A DNA stretch of 64,000 nt from DASWJZ01 sp963739005 (GTDB lineage Bacteria > Pseudomonadota > Alphaproteobacteria > Rhizobiales > Afifellaceae), in contig CAVTYQ010000008.1 in the NCBI GenBank assembly GCA_963739005.1, forward strand, positions 434,001 through 498,000, in the 5' to 3' direction. Position 1 is the stretch's first letter. Every line of letters begins with the position of its first letter. The position numbers and the translations under genes are program-made. The notes beneath the pieces were generated by a model. That model worked only from the letters and a program-made list of their open reading frames with translations, was not told the DNA's origin and made no database searches. Shown in pieces: positions 27,009 through 36,042 of the stretch.

Positions 27009-27034
27009 GTCGCCGCGCTTCCGGGCGCGGCGAC
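27009..27034 (+). promoter_or_regulatory. Intercistronic stem-loop between binding-protein and permease genes
   Basis: A perfect ten-pair stem GTCGCCGCGC / GCGCGGCGAC with a six-base loop, 12 bases behind the binding-protein stop and 80 before the first permease. No T-run follows, so it is not a plain terminator. Such hairpins after binding-protein genes stabilise the upstream mRNA and lower permease expression (as in malE-malF). Confidence 0.6.
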
Positions 27035-27116
27035 GCCCTCGTCGCGGAGCCCATTTCAGCCGAGACCCTATTGCGCCATCCTGTGGCGTCGGCGGATAAA
27101 CCGGAGGCAAGAGCTG

Positions 27117-28031
27117 ATGAGCGAGGAGTTTGCTCCTGCGCGCAGGCCCGGCCTGACCGATTTCATCAATCGCCATTTCCGATGGTTCACGCTCGGCCCG
27201 GCGCTGGTGCTTTTGGTCCTGTTGACGCTCTATCCGATCGTCAACCTCGTCTTCATGGCGGGTTCGACCATCACGTTCGAGCAGGCGCAGGAGATCTGGA
27301 CCCCTTCGCTCGCCGCCAACTTCCGTGATCTCATCGACGACGACATCTTCCGCATCGCGCTGTGGAACACCTTGGTCTTTGCGGTGGTGGCGGTCGCCAT
27401 AGAGATGGTGCTCGGCCTTGCGCTGGCGATCCTCGTTGGCTCGCTGCGGAGCTTCAAGGGCATCATGCGGACGATCCTGATCGTGCCGATCCTGATGCCG
27501 CCGGTCGCCATCGGCTCGATGTGGAAGCTGATGTACAGCTTCGACTTCGGCGTCCTGAACCAGATCGTCACCGCGCTCGGCCTCTATCCCGTCAACTGGC
27601 TGGGCTCGACCTCGTTGGCGCTGATGTCGGTCATCATCGTCGACGTCTGGCACTGGACCCCCTTCGTATTCCTCATCCTTTTCGCCGCGGTCGAGGGTCT
27701 GCCCTCCGAGGTGATCGAAGCGGCGCGCATCGACGGCGCGACGAATTGGGACATGATCTTCAAGATCATCATTCCGTTGCTGAGACCCGCGATCGCGGTT
27801 GCCGCGCTTTTCCGGACGATCCTGGCCTTCAAGGTCTTCGATGAGGTGTTCCTGCTGACCTCCGGCGGTCCAGGCAACTCGACCGAGGTGGTGAGCCTGC
27901 ACCTCTATCGAGTGTTCTTCGAACAGAACCAACTCGGCTACGGAGCCATGCTTTCTCTCGCGATCATCGCCGCGACCATTGCCTTTCTCTGGGTCGGTCG
28001 GCGGACGAGCTCGGCGCTGGGGAAGATCTGA
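27117..28031 (+). CDS. Sugar ABC transporter permease (MalF type)
   Basis: A 304-residue inner-membrane permease with six transmembrane helices (e.g. L-G-P-A-L-V-L-L-V-L-L-T-L-Y-P-I-V-N near residue 25) and the EAA loop E-A-A-R-I-D-G-A that contacts the ATPase. First permease of the pair; its last base is shared with the next gene (TGATG overlap), showing translational coupling. Confidence 0.9.
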   Translation: MSEEFAPARRPGLTDFINRHFRWFTLGPALVLLVLLTLYPIVNLVFMAGSTITFEQAQEIWTPSLAANFRDLIDDDIFRIALWNTLVFAVVAVAIEMVLGLALAILVGSLRSFKGIMRTILIVPILMPPVAIGSMWKLMYSFDFGVLNQIVTALGLYPVNWLGSTSLALMSVIIVDVWHWTPFVFLILFAAVEGLPSEVIEAARIDGATNWDMIFKIIIPLLRPAIAVAALFRTILAFKVFDEVFLLTSGGPGNSTEVVSLHLYRVFFEQNQLGYGAMLSLAIIAATIAFLWVGRRTSSALGKI

Positions 28032-28861
28032 TGCTGGTCCTGCGCGGATATTCCAAGGTCATCGGCGGAGCGTTCCTCCTTCTTGGCGTCGTCATCATCG
28101 TCGCGCCGTTCCTCTGGGTCGCACTGCAGTCGTTCAAATACGAAATCCAGATTCTGCAGGGCTCCTGGATCTTCACGCCTACCTTCTTCAACTACACGGA
28201 CGTGCTGTGGTCGCGCCGCTCGGATTTCCTGCCGAACGTCGAGAACAGCTTCATCGTTGCCAGCGTTTCGACGATCTGCGTGCTCATCGTCGGCACGCTC
28301 GCCGCGTATTCGCTTTCGCGCCTCAAATGGAGCCGGTGGATCGCCGGCGGGTTCCTCGGCTGGACCCTGATCTTCAATATGATCCCGCCGCTCACGCTGG
28401 TTGGCCCCTGGTACCTGATCTTCCGTGAGATCGGGCTCTATCAGACGCTGACGGCGGTGATCCTGTGCCACATGACGCTGCATCTGCCGATGACGGTGTG
28501 GATGATGATGGCCTATTTCAACGAACTGCCGCGCGATCTCGAGGAAGCGGCGATGGTCGACGGCTGCCGCCGCATTGACGCTTTCTGGCGCATCTCGCTG
28601 CCGCTCGTCATCCCCGGGCTGATCGCCGCCGGTGTGCTCGCCTTCGTCTTTTCGTGGAACGAGTTTTCGGTGGCGCTGAACCTGACCAGCCGGGCGACCG
28701 CTACAGTCCCCGTCGGGATCGCCCGCTTCGCACAGCAATACGAGGTGCAGTACGGCCAGATGGCGGCGGCCTCCGTGCTGTCGACGATTCCCGCCCTGAT
28801 CCTGATGTTCTTCGGCCAGCGCTTCGTGGTTCAGGGTCTGACGATGGGTGCCGTGAAATGA
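28031..28861 (+). CDS. Sugar ABC transporter permease (MalG type)
   Basis: A 276-residue six-helix permease partnering the previous one. EAA loop E-E-A-A-M-V-D-G-C-R-R followed by A-F-W-R-I-S-L-P-L, and the C-terminal helix V-Q-G-L-T-M-G-A-V-K that is typical for MalG-like proteins. Overlaps the upstream permease by one base and precedes the ATPase gene by 15 bases. Confidence 0.9.
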   Translation: MLVLRGYSKVIGGAFLLLGVVIIVAPFLWVALQSFKYEIQILQGSWIFTPTFFNYTDVLWSRRSDFLPNVENSFIVASVSTICVLIVGTLAAYSLSRLKWSRWIAGGFLGWTLIFNMIPPLTLVGPWYLIFREIGLYQTLTAVILCHMTLHLPMTVWMMMAYFNELPRDLEEAAMVDGCRRIDAFWRISLPLVIPGLIAAGVLAFVFSWNEFSVALNLTSRATATVPVGIARFAQQYEVQYGQMAAASVLSTIPALILMFFGQRFVVQGLTMGAVK

Positions 28862-28876
28862 GCCGAGGTGAGAACA

Positions 28877-29941
28877 ATGGCTGACGTCGCATTGCGCAGT
28901 ATCGTCAAGCATTTCGGCGCCGTTCCAGTGATCAACGACATCGGCCTCGATATCGCCGACGGCGAGTTCGTCGTCCTAGTCGGTCCGTCGGGCTGCGGCA
29001 AGTCGACATTGCTGCGGATGATCGCGGGGCTGGAGAGCATCACGTCGGGCGAGATCAGGATCGGCGGCCGCGTCGTGAACGAACTCGAGCCGCGCGAACG
29101 CGACATCGCGATGGTGTTTCAGAGCTATGCGCTCTACCCGCACATGACGGTGGAACAGAACATGGGCTTCTCGATGCGGCTGAGAGGCGCGCCCGCAAAA
29201 GAGACGCACGACACCGTCGGCAACGCGGCAGGTTCGCTGGAGCTGTCGCCGTATATGGACCGCCTGCCGCGCGCGCTCTCCGGCGGCCAGCGGCAGCGCG
29301 TCGCGATGGGGCGCGCGATCGTCAGGCGTCCGAAAGTGTTCCTGTTCGATGAGCCCCTATCCAACCTCGACGCGCAATTGCGCGTGCAGATGCGCACCGA
29401 AGTCAGGAAGCTTCATCAAAGAATCGAGGCTACGTCGATCTACGTGACCCACGATCAGGTCGAGGCGATGACGATGGCGGATCGGATCGTTGTTCTCGAC
29501 AAGGGCCGTATCGCGCAGACCGGCAGTCCGCTGGAGTTGTACGACCATCCGGTCAGCCGTTTCGTGGCGGAGTTCATCGGCTCTCCCGGGATCAACATGC
29601 TCCAGGCGACAGTCGGGGACGGCAGTGTCACGTTCGATGTGGCGGACCGGCCGGCGCCGATCGCGCTTCCCCGCTCGACCGTGGGAAACACCGTCGACAT
29701 TGGTGTCAGGCCGGAACATCTGCGGCCGGTGGAGCAGGGCGGGCTTTCGGGCTCCGTCCAGGTGATCGAGCATCTCGGGGCCGAGACCTACGTCTTCGTC
29801 GACATCGGCGGCACACGCGACTTGTGCTGGCGCACGCCGGGACGGGCCGACGTCGCCGTCGGCGACCGTGTGACGCTCGGTTTCGATGCCGCCAAGCTGC
29901 ATGTCTTCGATCCGGAAACCGGCATCCGCATCGAAACCTGA
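28877..29941 (+). CDS. Sugar ABC transporter ATP-binding protein (MalK/UgpC type)
   Basis: A 354-residue ATPase with C-terminal regulatory TOBE domains. Walker A G-P-S-G-C-G-K-S-T (near residue 38), Q-loop V-F-Q-S-Y-A-L-Y-P-H, signature A-L-S-G-G-Q-R-Q-R-V, Walker B V-F-L-F-D-E-P-L, and H-loop T-H-D-Q-V-E-A. The length is typical for MalK-like members, which carry TOBE domains and power carbohydrate uptake. Start chosen at ATG 28877 with GAGGTG 9 bases upstream; a GTG at 28868 is in frame but redundant. Confidence 0.92.
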   Translation: MADVALRSIVKHFGAVPVINDIGLDIADGEFVVLVGPSGCGKSTLLRMIAGLESITSGEIRIGGRVVNELEPRERDIAMVFQSYALYPHMTVEQNMGFSMRLRGAPAKETHDTVGNAAGSLELSPYMDRLPRALSGGQRQRVAMGRAIVRRPKVFLFDEPLSNLDAQLRVQMRTEVRKLHQRIEATSIYVTHDQVEAMTMADRIVVLDKGRIAQTGSPLELYDHPVSRFVAEFIGSPGINMLQATVGDGSVTFDVADRPAPIALPRSTVGNTVDIGVRPEHLRPVEQGGLSGSVQVIEHLGAETYVFVDIGGTRDLCWRTPGRADVAVGDRVTLGFDAAKLHVFDPETGIRIET

Positions 29942-29978
29942 TCGCCCGTCACACCAGTCGCTCCGGAGAGGTGCTCCA

Positions 29979-31490
29979 GTGAAGACCGTTTTCGTGCTTT
30001 TCGATTCCCTCAACCGGCACATGCTCGGGTGCTATGGCGGCATGCGAATCCCGACGCCCAATTTCGACCGGCTGGCGGCGCGCAGCCTCGTCTTCGACAG
30101 GCACTATGTGGGCTCGCTCCCCTGCATGCCGGCGCGCCGCGATCTTCTGACCGGTCGGCTGACCTTCCTGCATCGAAGCTGGGGTCCGCTCGAGCCCTTC
30201 GACAATGCCTTTCCGCAGTTGATGAGAGAGAACGGCATCTACACGCATCTGGTCACCGATCACTACCATTACTGGGAGGACGGCGGCGCGACGTATCACA
30301 ACCGTTACTCAAGCTTCGAGTTCGTGCGCGGCCAGGAATCCGATCCGTGGAAGGCCATGGTGCAGCCGCCCTGGGAGCGGCTGAGGGAGATGTACCATCC
30401 GGCCCAGACGAGCAGCGATCGGATCAGCAAGTTCGGTCCGTACATGATCAACCGCGAGTTCATCCGGGAAGAGAAGGACTTTCCCTCCGTCCAGTGCTTC
30501 GATCGCGGTTTCGAGTTTCTCGACCTCAACCGTGAGGCCGACGATTGGCTGCTGCAGATCGAGACCTTCGATCCACACGAGCCTTTCTTCGCGCCGGAGC
30601 GCTTCAAGGAGCCTTTCAAAACCGGCTGGAACGGTCCCATCCGCGACTGGCCGCGCTACGGGCGCGTGGAGGAACTGCCGGCTGAGGCGGACGAACTGCG
30701 CGCCAATTACTACGCCGTCGTCTCTCTCTGCGATGCCCTTCTCGGCCGGCTGCTCGACTATTTCGACGCGCACGACATGTGGAAGGACACCGCCCTTGTC
30801 GTCACCACCGATCACGGCTTCCTGCTCGGCGAGCACGATTTCTGGGCCAAGAACCGGATGAACATGTACGAGGAGATCGTCCACATTCCGCTGTTCATCC
30901 ACGATCCCCGGCGGCCGACCGCAGGCCGCGCGAACCCCTTGTCGCAATCGGTCGACATCGCGCCGACATTGCTCGGCCTTCATGGCGTTGCGCCGCCGAC
31001 GGAGACGGAGGGGCACTCGCTTCTGGACCCGAAAGATCGGGAAGCGGTCATCTTCGGGTACTTCGGCGGCGCGGTGAACGTGACCGACGGCCGCTACACC
31101 TATCATCGCTTCCCGGAGGACCTGCGGACGCAGGACATCTACCAGTACACGGTGATGCCCACGCACCTGTCAAGCCGCTTCACGCCCGAGGAGCTCTCAA
31201 CCGCGACCCTTGCCAAGCCATTTGGCTGGACCAAATCGGTGCCGCTTCTGAAGGTGCCGGTGATCGAGCGCTCGCCGATGTTCAACAATTATGGTCCCGG
31301 CGCGCTCATCGAGTGCGACACGCGCCTCTACGATCTTGCCCAGGATCCGGGCCAGGAGAGGCCCATCCGCGATAGTGCGATCGAGGCCCGCATGGTCGAT
31401 CTGATGCGGGCGCGAATGGTCGCGAACGAGGCGCCGCCTGAAGCCTTCTCGCGACTGGCGCTGGAGGCGGGCGAATTGGTCAGTCCATAG
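29979..31490 (+). CDS. Type I sulfatase, second copy (GTG start)
   Basis: A 503-residue formylglycine sulfatase: V-F-V-L-F-D-S-L-N-R-H at the N-terminus with the metal Asp, activation motif C-M-P-A-R with Cys49, and T-T-D-H-G-F-L-L-G-E-H near residue 280. Starts at a GTG (29979), 37 bases behind the ATPase gene, in the same transcript. No signal peptide is seen, so it probably acts in the cytoplasm on the imported compound. It is clearly a different subfamily from the 23077 sulfatase (longer, different loops), so the pathway may remove two different sulfate groups. Confidence 0.88.
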   Translation: MKTVFVLFDSLNRHMLGCYGGMRIPTPNFDRLAARSLVFDRHYVGSLPCMPARRDLLTGRLTFLHRSWGPLEPFDNAFPQLMRENGIYTHLVTDHYHYWEDGGATYHNRYSSFEFVRGQESDPWKAMVQPPWERLREMYHPAQTSSDRISKFGPYMINREFIREEKDFPSVQCFDRGFEFLDLNREADDWLLQIETFDPHEPFFAPERFKEPFKTGWNGPIRDWPRYGRVEELPAEADELRANYYAVVSLCDALLGRLLDYFDAHDMWKDTALVVTTDHGFLLGEHDFWAKNRMNMYEEIVHIPLFIHDPRRPTAGRANPLSQSVDIAPTLLGLHGVAPPTETEGHSLLDPKDREAVIFGYFGGAVNVTDGRYTYHRFPEDLRTQDIYQYTVMPTHLSSRFTPEELSTATLAKPFGWTKSVPLLKVPVIERSPMFNNYGPGALIECDTRLYDLAQDPGQERPIRDSAIEARMVDLMRARMVANEAPPEAFSRLALEAGELVSP

Positions 31491-31503
31491 TGCAGGACGT
31501 CCG

Positions 31504-32538
31504 ATGAAGCGTGTCAGGATTGCGGTTGTCGGCGCCGGCTTTATTGCCGGCTATCACCTTGCGGCTCTCGCCGCGATACCTGAGTGTTCGGTGCAGCTGA
31601 TCGTCAGTCGGGGCCGCGCCAAGGCCGACGCCGTGGCGGCACGCTTCGGCGTGGGCAAGTCCAGCGACGACATCGAGGCTGCGCTGGCGCGGCCCGACAT
31701 CGATGCCGTCGTGGTGACGACACCCGACGATACCCACGAGGACATCGCCGTGCAGGCCACGTCGGCAGGCAAGGCGATCCTCGTGCAGAAGCCGATGGCG
31801 ACGTCGAGTGCCGCCTGCCGCCGCATGATCGCCGCGGCTGAACGCACGGGGGTCGATCTTCAAATCAGCTTTATGCATCGCTTCTTCGAGGAGACGGTTC
31901 TGTGTCGCGACCTCCTCGCCAAGGGCGCGATAGGAGAGGTCACCAGTGTCAGGGTTCGCAACGCCACGCCCGGACCCGACTGGGCCGAATGGTTCTTCAA
32001 GCGCGAGCGGGTTGGGGGAGGAGTTGTCCTTCAGCTCGGTATCCACGGCATCGATCTCATCGAGCATCTGATCGGCCCGATCGCCGCGCTTGGCGCGCGC
32101 ACCGCCACGCTTCAGCCCGAACGACCGCTCGCCGACGGCCGCGTCGCCCGTGTGGAGAATGTGGATAGCGCGTGGGCGACCTACGAGCTGGCAGCCGGCA
32201 GATTTGCGAGCCACGAAATGTCCATGGTGGAAACCGCTGGGTGCGATCGGTTTCGAATGGAGCTTTACGGCACGAAAGGGACGATGTGGCTGCGCACGGA
32301 GCACGGACCCCTTGCTCTCTATGCGCCGGACTTCACCGGTCATGCCGACTGGTTCATACCGCAGCTTCCTGACACCGCGCCCGGCCTGCGCCAGCATCGG
32401 GCCTGGATCGACGGACTGACCGGTTCGGCGCCTCGCCAGGACACGGCGGCAGCCGGCCTGCACAGTCTTCTCGTGGCCGAGGCGATTGCACGTTCGGCGG
32501 AACGCGACGGCTGTCGCGAAGCGGTCGAAGCCGCATGA
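31504..32538 (+). CDS. Gfo/Idh/MocA-family oxidoreductase
   Basis: A 344-residue NAD(P)-dependent sugar or inositol dehydrogenase-like protein. Rossmann start R-I-A-V-V-G-A-G-F-I-A-G-Y-H, then the V-V-V-T-T-P-D-D-T-H and catalytic-loop V-Q-K-P-M-A-T (E/Q-K-P motif) pieces, followed by the alpha/beta substrate domain. These enzymes oxidise or epimerise cyclic sugars and sugar derivatives. 13 bases behind the sulfatase and in the same run, so it likely processes the desulfated product. Substrate is unknown. Confidence 0.88.
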   Translation: MKRVRIAVVGAGFIAGYHLAALAAIPECSVQLIVSRGRAKADAVAARFGVGKSSDDIEAALARPDIDAVVVTTPDDTHEDIAVQATSAGKAILVQKPMATSSAACRRMIAAAERTGVDLQISFMHRFFEETVLCRDLLAKGAIGEVTSVRVRNATPGPDWAEWFFKRERVGGGVVLQLGIHGIDLIEHLIGPIAALGARTATLQPERPLADGRVARVENVDSAWATYELAAGRFASHEMSMVETAGCDRFRMELYGTKGTMWLRTEHGPLALYAPDFTGHADWFIPQLPDTAPGLRQHRAWIDGLTGSAPRQDTAAAGLHSLLVAEAIARSAERDGCREAVEAA

Positions 32539-32560
32539 TCTGGAAGGCGCCGAATTCCCC

Positions 32561-34111
32561 GTGCTGAAGCAGCGCCTTCCCGACCGATTGATCCCCTTGG
32601 CCGCTCGATTGGGCTACCGCCCGTTCTACGGCGACATTCACAATCACTGTAATCTTTCCTACGGGCACGGAAGTCTCGAAGGTGCATTGATCCGGGCGCA
32701 ACGCCAACTGGATTTCGTGTCGGTGACCGGCCACGCCGATTGGCCGGACATGCCGGTCGATGATCTCCGGGTCGCCCACATTGTCGACTTCCACATCAAG
32801 GGCTTTGCCAAGCTGAAAAAGACGTGGCCCGAGCATTTCAACATGCTCGAGGCCTATGACGCCCCCGGACACTTTACGGTGTTTCCGGGCTACGAGATTC
32901 ATTCCAATGCGTTCGGCGACTATACGATCGTCTATCGCGATCTCGATCAGCGCGAGCTTCTGAAGGCCAATGGCCCGGCGCAGCTCCGCGCGCGCCTCGA
33001 TGCCCGCTATCCCGGGCGCGCCCTCGCTTTCCCGCACCACATCGGCTACCGGACCGGCGCTCGTGGCATCAATTGGTCCGCTTTCGACGAGAACCTGTCG
33101 CCGGTGGTGGAGATGATCTCGATGCATGGCTGCTCGGAGACGTCCCTCGGCGACCGCCCGTTTCTTCATTCCATGGGGCCGAGCGACGGACGCTCGACCC
33201 TGCGTTACGGACTTGGCGCGGGGCACGTCTTCGGGCTGATCGGCAACACGGATCACCACAGCGGCTATCCCGGTTCCTACGGCCATGGGCGATGCTGCGT
33301 CTATGCGGCCGACAACACGCGCGGCGGATTGTGGGACGCGTTTCGCGAGCGTCGCACCAACGCGCTGACGGGCGACTGCACGCATCTGTTTGCCGCGATC
33401 GACGGCCATCCGCAGGGAAGCCTGATCGAGCCGCGCGGTCCCTGCCGGCTGCAGTTCGAAGCCGTTGGTGGGAGCTTCATCGATTTCATCGACGTGGTGA
33501 GAAGCGGCCGGCTCGTGTCGCGCATCACGCCGGAACTGTCTCCAAGCCCGATCGACGCAGGCGGCGACCTTGTGGACACGCTCCTGGTCGTGGAGCTCGG
33601 CTGGGGGGAAAGAGGCAAGGCGCACGAATGGAACGGTTCGATTGAACTTCTGGGCGGCGAGCTGCTGGCGGTGGAGCCGCGACTTCGTGGCCCCGAAATC
33701 GTCTCTCCGCGTGAGGGCGACGACGCGCCCGACCAAGCCGATTCCGTTTCATTCTCCGGCAACGCGATCGAATTCCGCCTCCTGACGCATGCCAACCCCA
33801 ACAACATGACGCCGGCGACGCAGGCGATCTGTGCGCGTGTTCTGGTGCGGGACGCTTCCGTCATCCGAGCGACCTTCGACGGACAGACGATCGACGTGAC
33901 AGCAGCGCGGCTCTTCGAAGGCGCGCTGTCGGGCAATCTGGGGCCCATCGACAGCCCAGCCTACCGGTTCCATCCGCTGCCCTATCCAAAGGACTGGCAG
34001 TGGTGTGGCGAGCTGCCGCTCGAGCCGCTTGAGCGCGGCGACACTGTCTATCTGCGCATGCGCCAGGCGAACGGTCAGTGGACCTGGACCAGCCCCGTAT
34101 TTTGTCAATGA
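32561..34111 (+). CDS. PHP-superfamily-like protein (DUF3604-type architecture)
   Basis: About 516 residues from the GTG at 32561, though the frame is open from 32486 overlapping the oxidoreductase. N-terminal metal motif Y-G-D-I-H-N-H-C-N-L-S, then V-T-G-H-A-D-W, F-P-H-H-I-G-Y and G-N-T-D-H-H-S-G-Y-P-G-S-Y-G: His/Asp clusters like PHP (polymerase and histidinol phosphatase) metal enzymes. A second domain (about residues 310-516) is beta-rich without clear motifs. Members of this type occur in sulfatase and sugar clusters of soil bacteria, but none to my knowledge has a defined reaction. Probably a metal-dependent hydrolase of the sugar pathway. Confidence 0.7.
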   Translation: MLKQRLPDRLIPLAARLGYRPFYGDIHNHCNLSYGHGSLEGALIRAQRQLDFVSVTGHADWPDMPVDDLRVAHIVDFHIKGFAKLKKTWPEHFNMLEAYDAPGHFTVFPGYEIHSNAFGDYTIVYRDLDQRELLKANGPAQLRARLDARYPGRALAFPHHIGYRTGARGINWSAFDENLSPVVEMISMHGCSETSLGDRPFLHSMGPSDGRSTLRYGLGAGHVFGLIGNTDHHSGYPGSYGHGRCCVYAADNTRGGLWDAFRERRTNALTGDCTHLFAAIDGHPQGSLIEPRGPCRLQFEAVGGSFIDFIDVVRSGRLVSRITPELSPSPIDAGGDLVDTLLVVELGWGERGKAHEWNGSIELLGGELLAVEPRLRGPEIVSPREGDDAPDQADSVSFSGNAIEFRLLTHANPNNMTPATQAICARVLVRDASVIRATFDGQTIDVTAARLFEGALSGNLGPIDSPAYRFHPLPYPKDWQWCGELPLEPLERGDTVYLRMRQANGQWTWTSPVFCQ

Positions 34112-34279
34112 CGAGAGGAGTCACGAAAGAGCGTGCGAGTGACAGCAGGCTTCGCAGATAGGAGAGCCCTGCTGCCGGAGTGATGGCGGTTCTCGCCCAT
34201 GGCCGTGTGAACGGGTGACGTTCGTGTCCAGCGCAAAACCGAAGTCCAAACTTGCGCCAACGATGTCAGCTCTTGAGGG

Positions 34280-35813
34280 GATTGTGTTGAAGAAGTCGGA
34301 TGCTGCCCGGATTGTCGGCGGCGGGTCAGTAAGGTCACCGAAGATGTCGGCGCTCGCGCCAGCGTCTATGCCGGCATCGGGATGAGCTTCGCGAGCTTCC
34401 TGAGGTTCTGGGCGGTGGCTGCGAGGTGGAACTCGTCGCGGGCGCCGTTTGGTCCTCGTAATCGGAGCCGGTCGAGTCTCAGGATACGCTTGAGGTGGGC
34501 GAACAGCATCTCGATCTTCTTCCTCTGGCGTCGCGAAGTGACGTAGGCGTCGGTGGTCGAGATGGCGCGGGCCATGTCGCGAGCGCCTTCATGGATCGAG
34601 CGGAGGATCTTCCGCGCCGGTGCCCTGGGGCAGCAGCGCGGTTTGAGGGCACAGGCATCGCAGTCTCGCTTGCTGGCGCGGTAGCGCATGAAGCCCTCGT
34701 CGTCCACGCCGTCCCGCGGCTCGGCAAAGTGGCGGCGGTACTGCCTGAGTTCCTTGCCGCCGGGACAGGTGTAGAGATCGCGCTCGTGGTCATAGGGGAA
34801 GTCCGCCCGCTCGAAGGTGCCGTCGCGACGTTCGGACTTGTCGAAGACGGGGATGTGGGGCTCGATGCCACGCTCGTGGACGAGCCAGCCGAGCATGGCC
34901 GCGGAGCCATAGGCGCTGTCGGCGGCGAGCCGCTCCGGATAGAGGCCGAAGCGGTCCTCCGAGCGTTCTATCATGGTGCGTGCAGCGCCGACCTCGGCCT
35001 GGCGGATGGCGCGACTTGCCTCGACATCGACGATGACGGCGTGATCGAGATCGATGAGGTAGTTGGCGGCGTAGGCGAAGAAGGCGTGCCCCTTCATCGC
35101 GCCGGTCCACTGCGCCGCCGGGTCCGACTTCGACACGAACTTCGGCTTCACTGGGCTCGCCGCGCCCCAGGCTGCATCATCAAGCGTGTCGAGGTACTCC
35201 CGCACCGACCGGCGGCTCGCGGCGAGTGCGTTCCAATCGACATCGTCCGACTCTTCCGTCGAGCGCTGGCGGTTGGCGTCGGCGTGGATCAGGCTGGCGT
35301 CGGTGGCGAAGCCCTCGCCGCCGACCAAGCCCTCCGCCATGCAGCGCCGGACCGTCGCCTCGAACAGCTCGCGCAGAAGGTCACTGTCGCGGAAGCGGCC
35401 GTGGCGGGTCTTCGAGAAGGTCGAGTGATCAGGGACGTCGCCCTCGAGGCCGAGCCGGCAGAACCAGCGATAGGCGAGGTTGAGATGCACCTCCTCGCAC
35501 AGCCGCCGTTCCGAGCGGATCCCGAAGCAGTAACCGACTATCAGCATCCGGATCATCAGCTCGGGATCGATCGAGGGCCGGCCGATCGGGCTGTAGAAGG
35601 ACCGAAGATGCTGCCGGATTCCCGACAGGTCGACGAAGCGGTCAATCGAGCGAAGCAGGTGCTCGGAGGGGACGTGGCCATCCAGGCTGAACTCATAGAA
35701 CAGCGCCTCCTGCATCACCGACCGCTCGCCCATCATCGCCGAATCCTCCTGCACCCAAGAGGACTGAATCAGGACTTCACACCGCCAGCAACGCCGACTT
35801 TTTCAACAAAATC
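34280..35813 (-). mobile_element. IS1182-like insertion sequence, copy 2 (intact)
   Basis: 1534 bp with the inverted ends described for copy 1 and an intact transposase gene. Right flank GAGG at 35814-35817; left flank ends GAGGG before the element, so a GAGG duplication exists with one extra G that may be a homopolymer error. Interior matches copy 3 in length exactly. Confidence 0.93.
34366..35754 (-). CDS. IS1182-like transposase (copy 2)
   Basis: A complete 462-residue DDE transposase. N-terminal DUF772-type domain (L-R-S-I-D-R-F-V-D-L-S, then G-R-P-S-I-D-P-E-L-M-I-R-M-L-I-V-G-Y and R-S-E-R-R-L-C-E-E-V), the H-S-T-F-S-K-T-R motif, first Asp in F-A-T-D-A-S-L, a zinc-like C-x-x-C-x4-C-C-P region near residue 370, and the Glu in the R-K-K-I-E-M-L-F-A-H-L-K segment. 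Identical to copy 3; a potentially active element. Confidence 0.95.
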   Translation of the reverse strand: MQEDSAMMGERSVMQEALFYEFSLDGHVPSEHLLRSIDRFVDLSGIRQHLRSFYSPIGRPSIDPELMIRMLIVGYCFGIRSERRLCEEVHLNLAYRWFCRLGLEGDVPDHSTFSKTRHGRFRDSDLLRELFEATVRRCMAEGLVGGEGFATDASLIHADANRQRSTEESDDVDWNALAASRRSVREYLDTLDDAAWGAASPVKPKFVSKSDPAAQWTGAMKGHAFFAYAANYLIDLDHAVIVDVEASRAIRQAEVGAARTMIERSEDRFGLYPERLAADSAYGSAAMLGWLVHERGIEPHIPVFDKSERRDGTFERADFPYDHERDLYTCPGGKELRQYRRHFAEPRDGVDDEGFMRYRASKRDCDACALKPRCCPRAPARKILRSIHEGARDMARAISTTDAYVTSRRQRKKIEMLFAHLKRILRLDRLRLRGPNGARDEFHLAATAQNLRKLAKLIPMPA

Positions 35814-36042
35814 GAGGGAAAAGCGGACGTTCTGATCGCGCTGTCGGAGGCCTGCCTCTGACCCCATTTCGGCCCCAGCCATCTGACGACGGCGGCATGG
35901 TTCCGGGTCTTTGCGGCGTGGTCAACTTTGATCAGGCAGGCGGCTTATCCCGATCGTGACCGTCGGCCGCCACCGCGACGGCGTTAGCCAATACTCGCCA
36001 GGGAGAGTAGCATCGTACTGGGTGGGGTTGAGGGGACGAGCT

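Noticed and set aside
22920..34279. Composite transposon formed by IS1182-like copies 1 and 2
   Set aside because: Each copy has its own target duplication, so they inserted independently; no shared outer duplication.
34495..35835. 446-residue plus-strand ORF antisense to the IS transposase (also in copies 1 and 3)
   Set aside because: Exact reverse complement of a real transposase gene; present in all copies only because the IS repeats.
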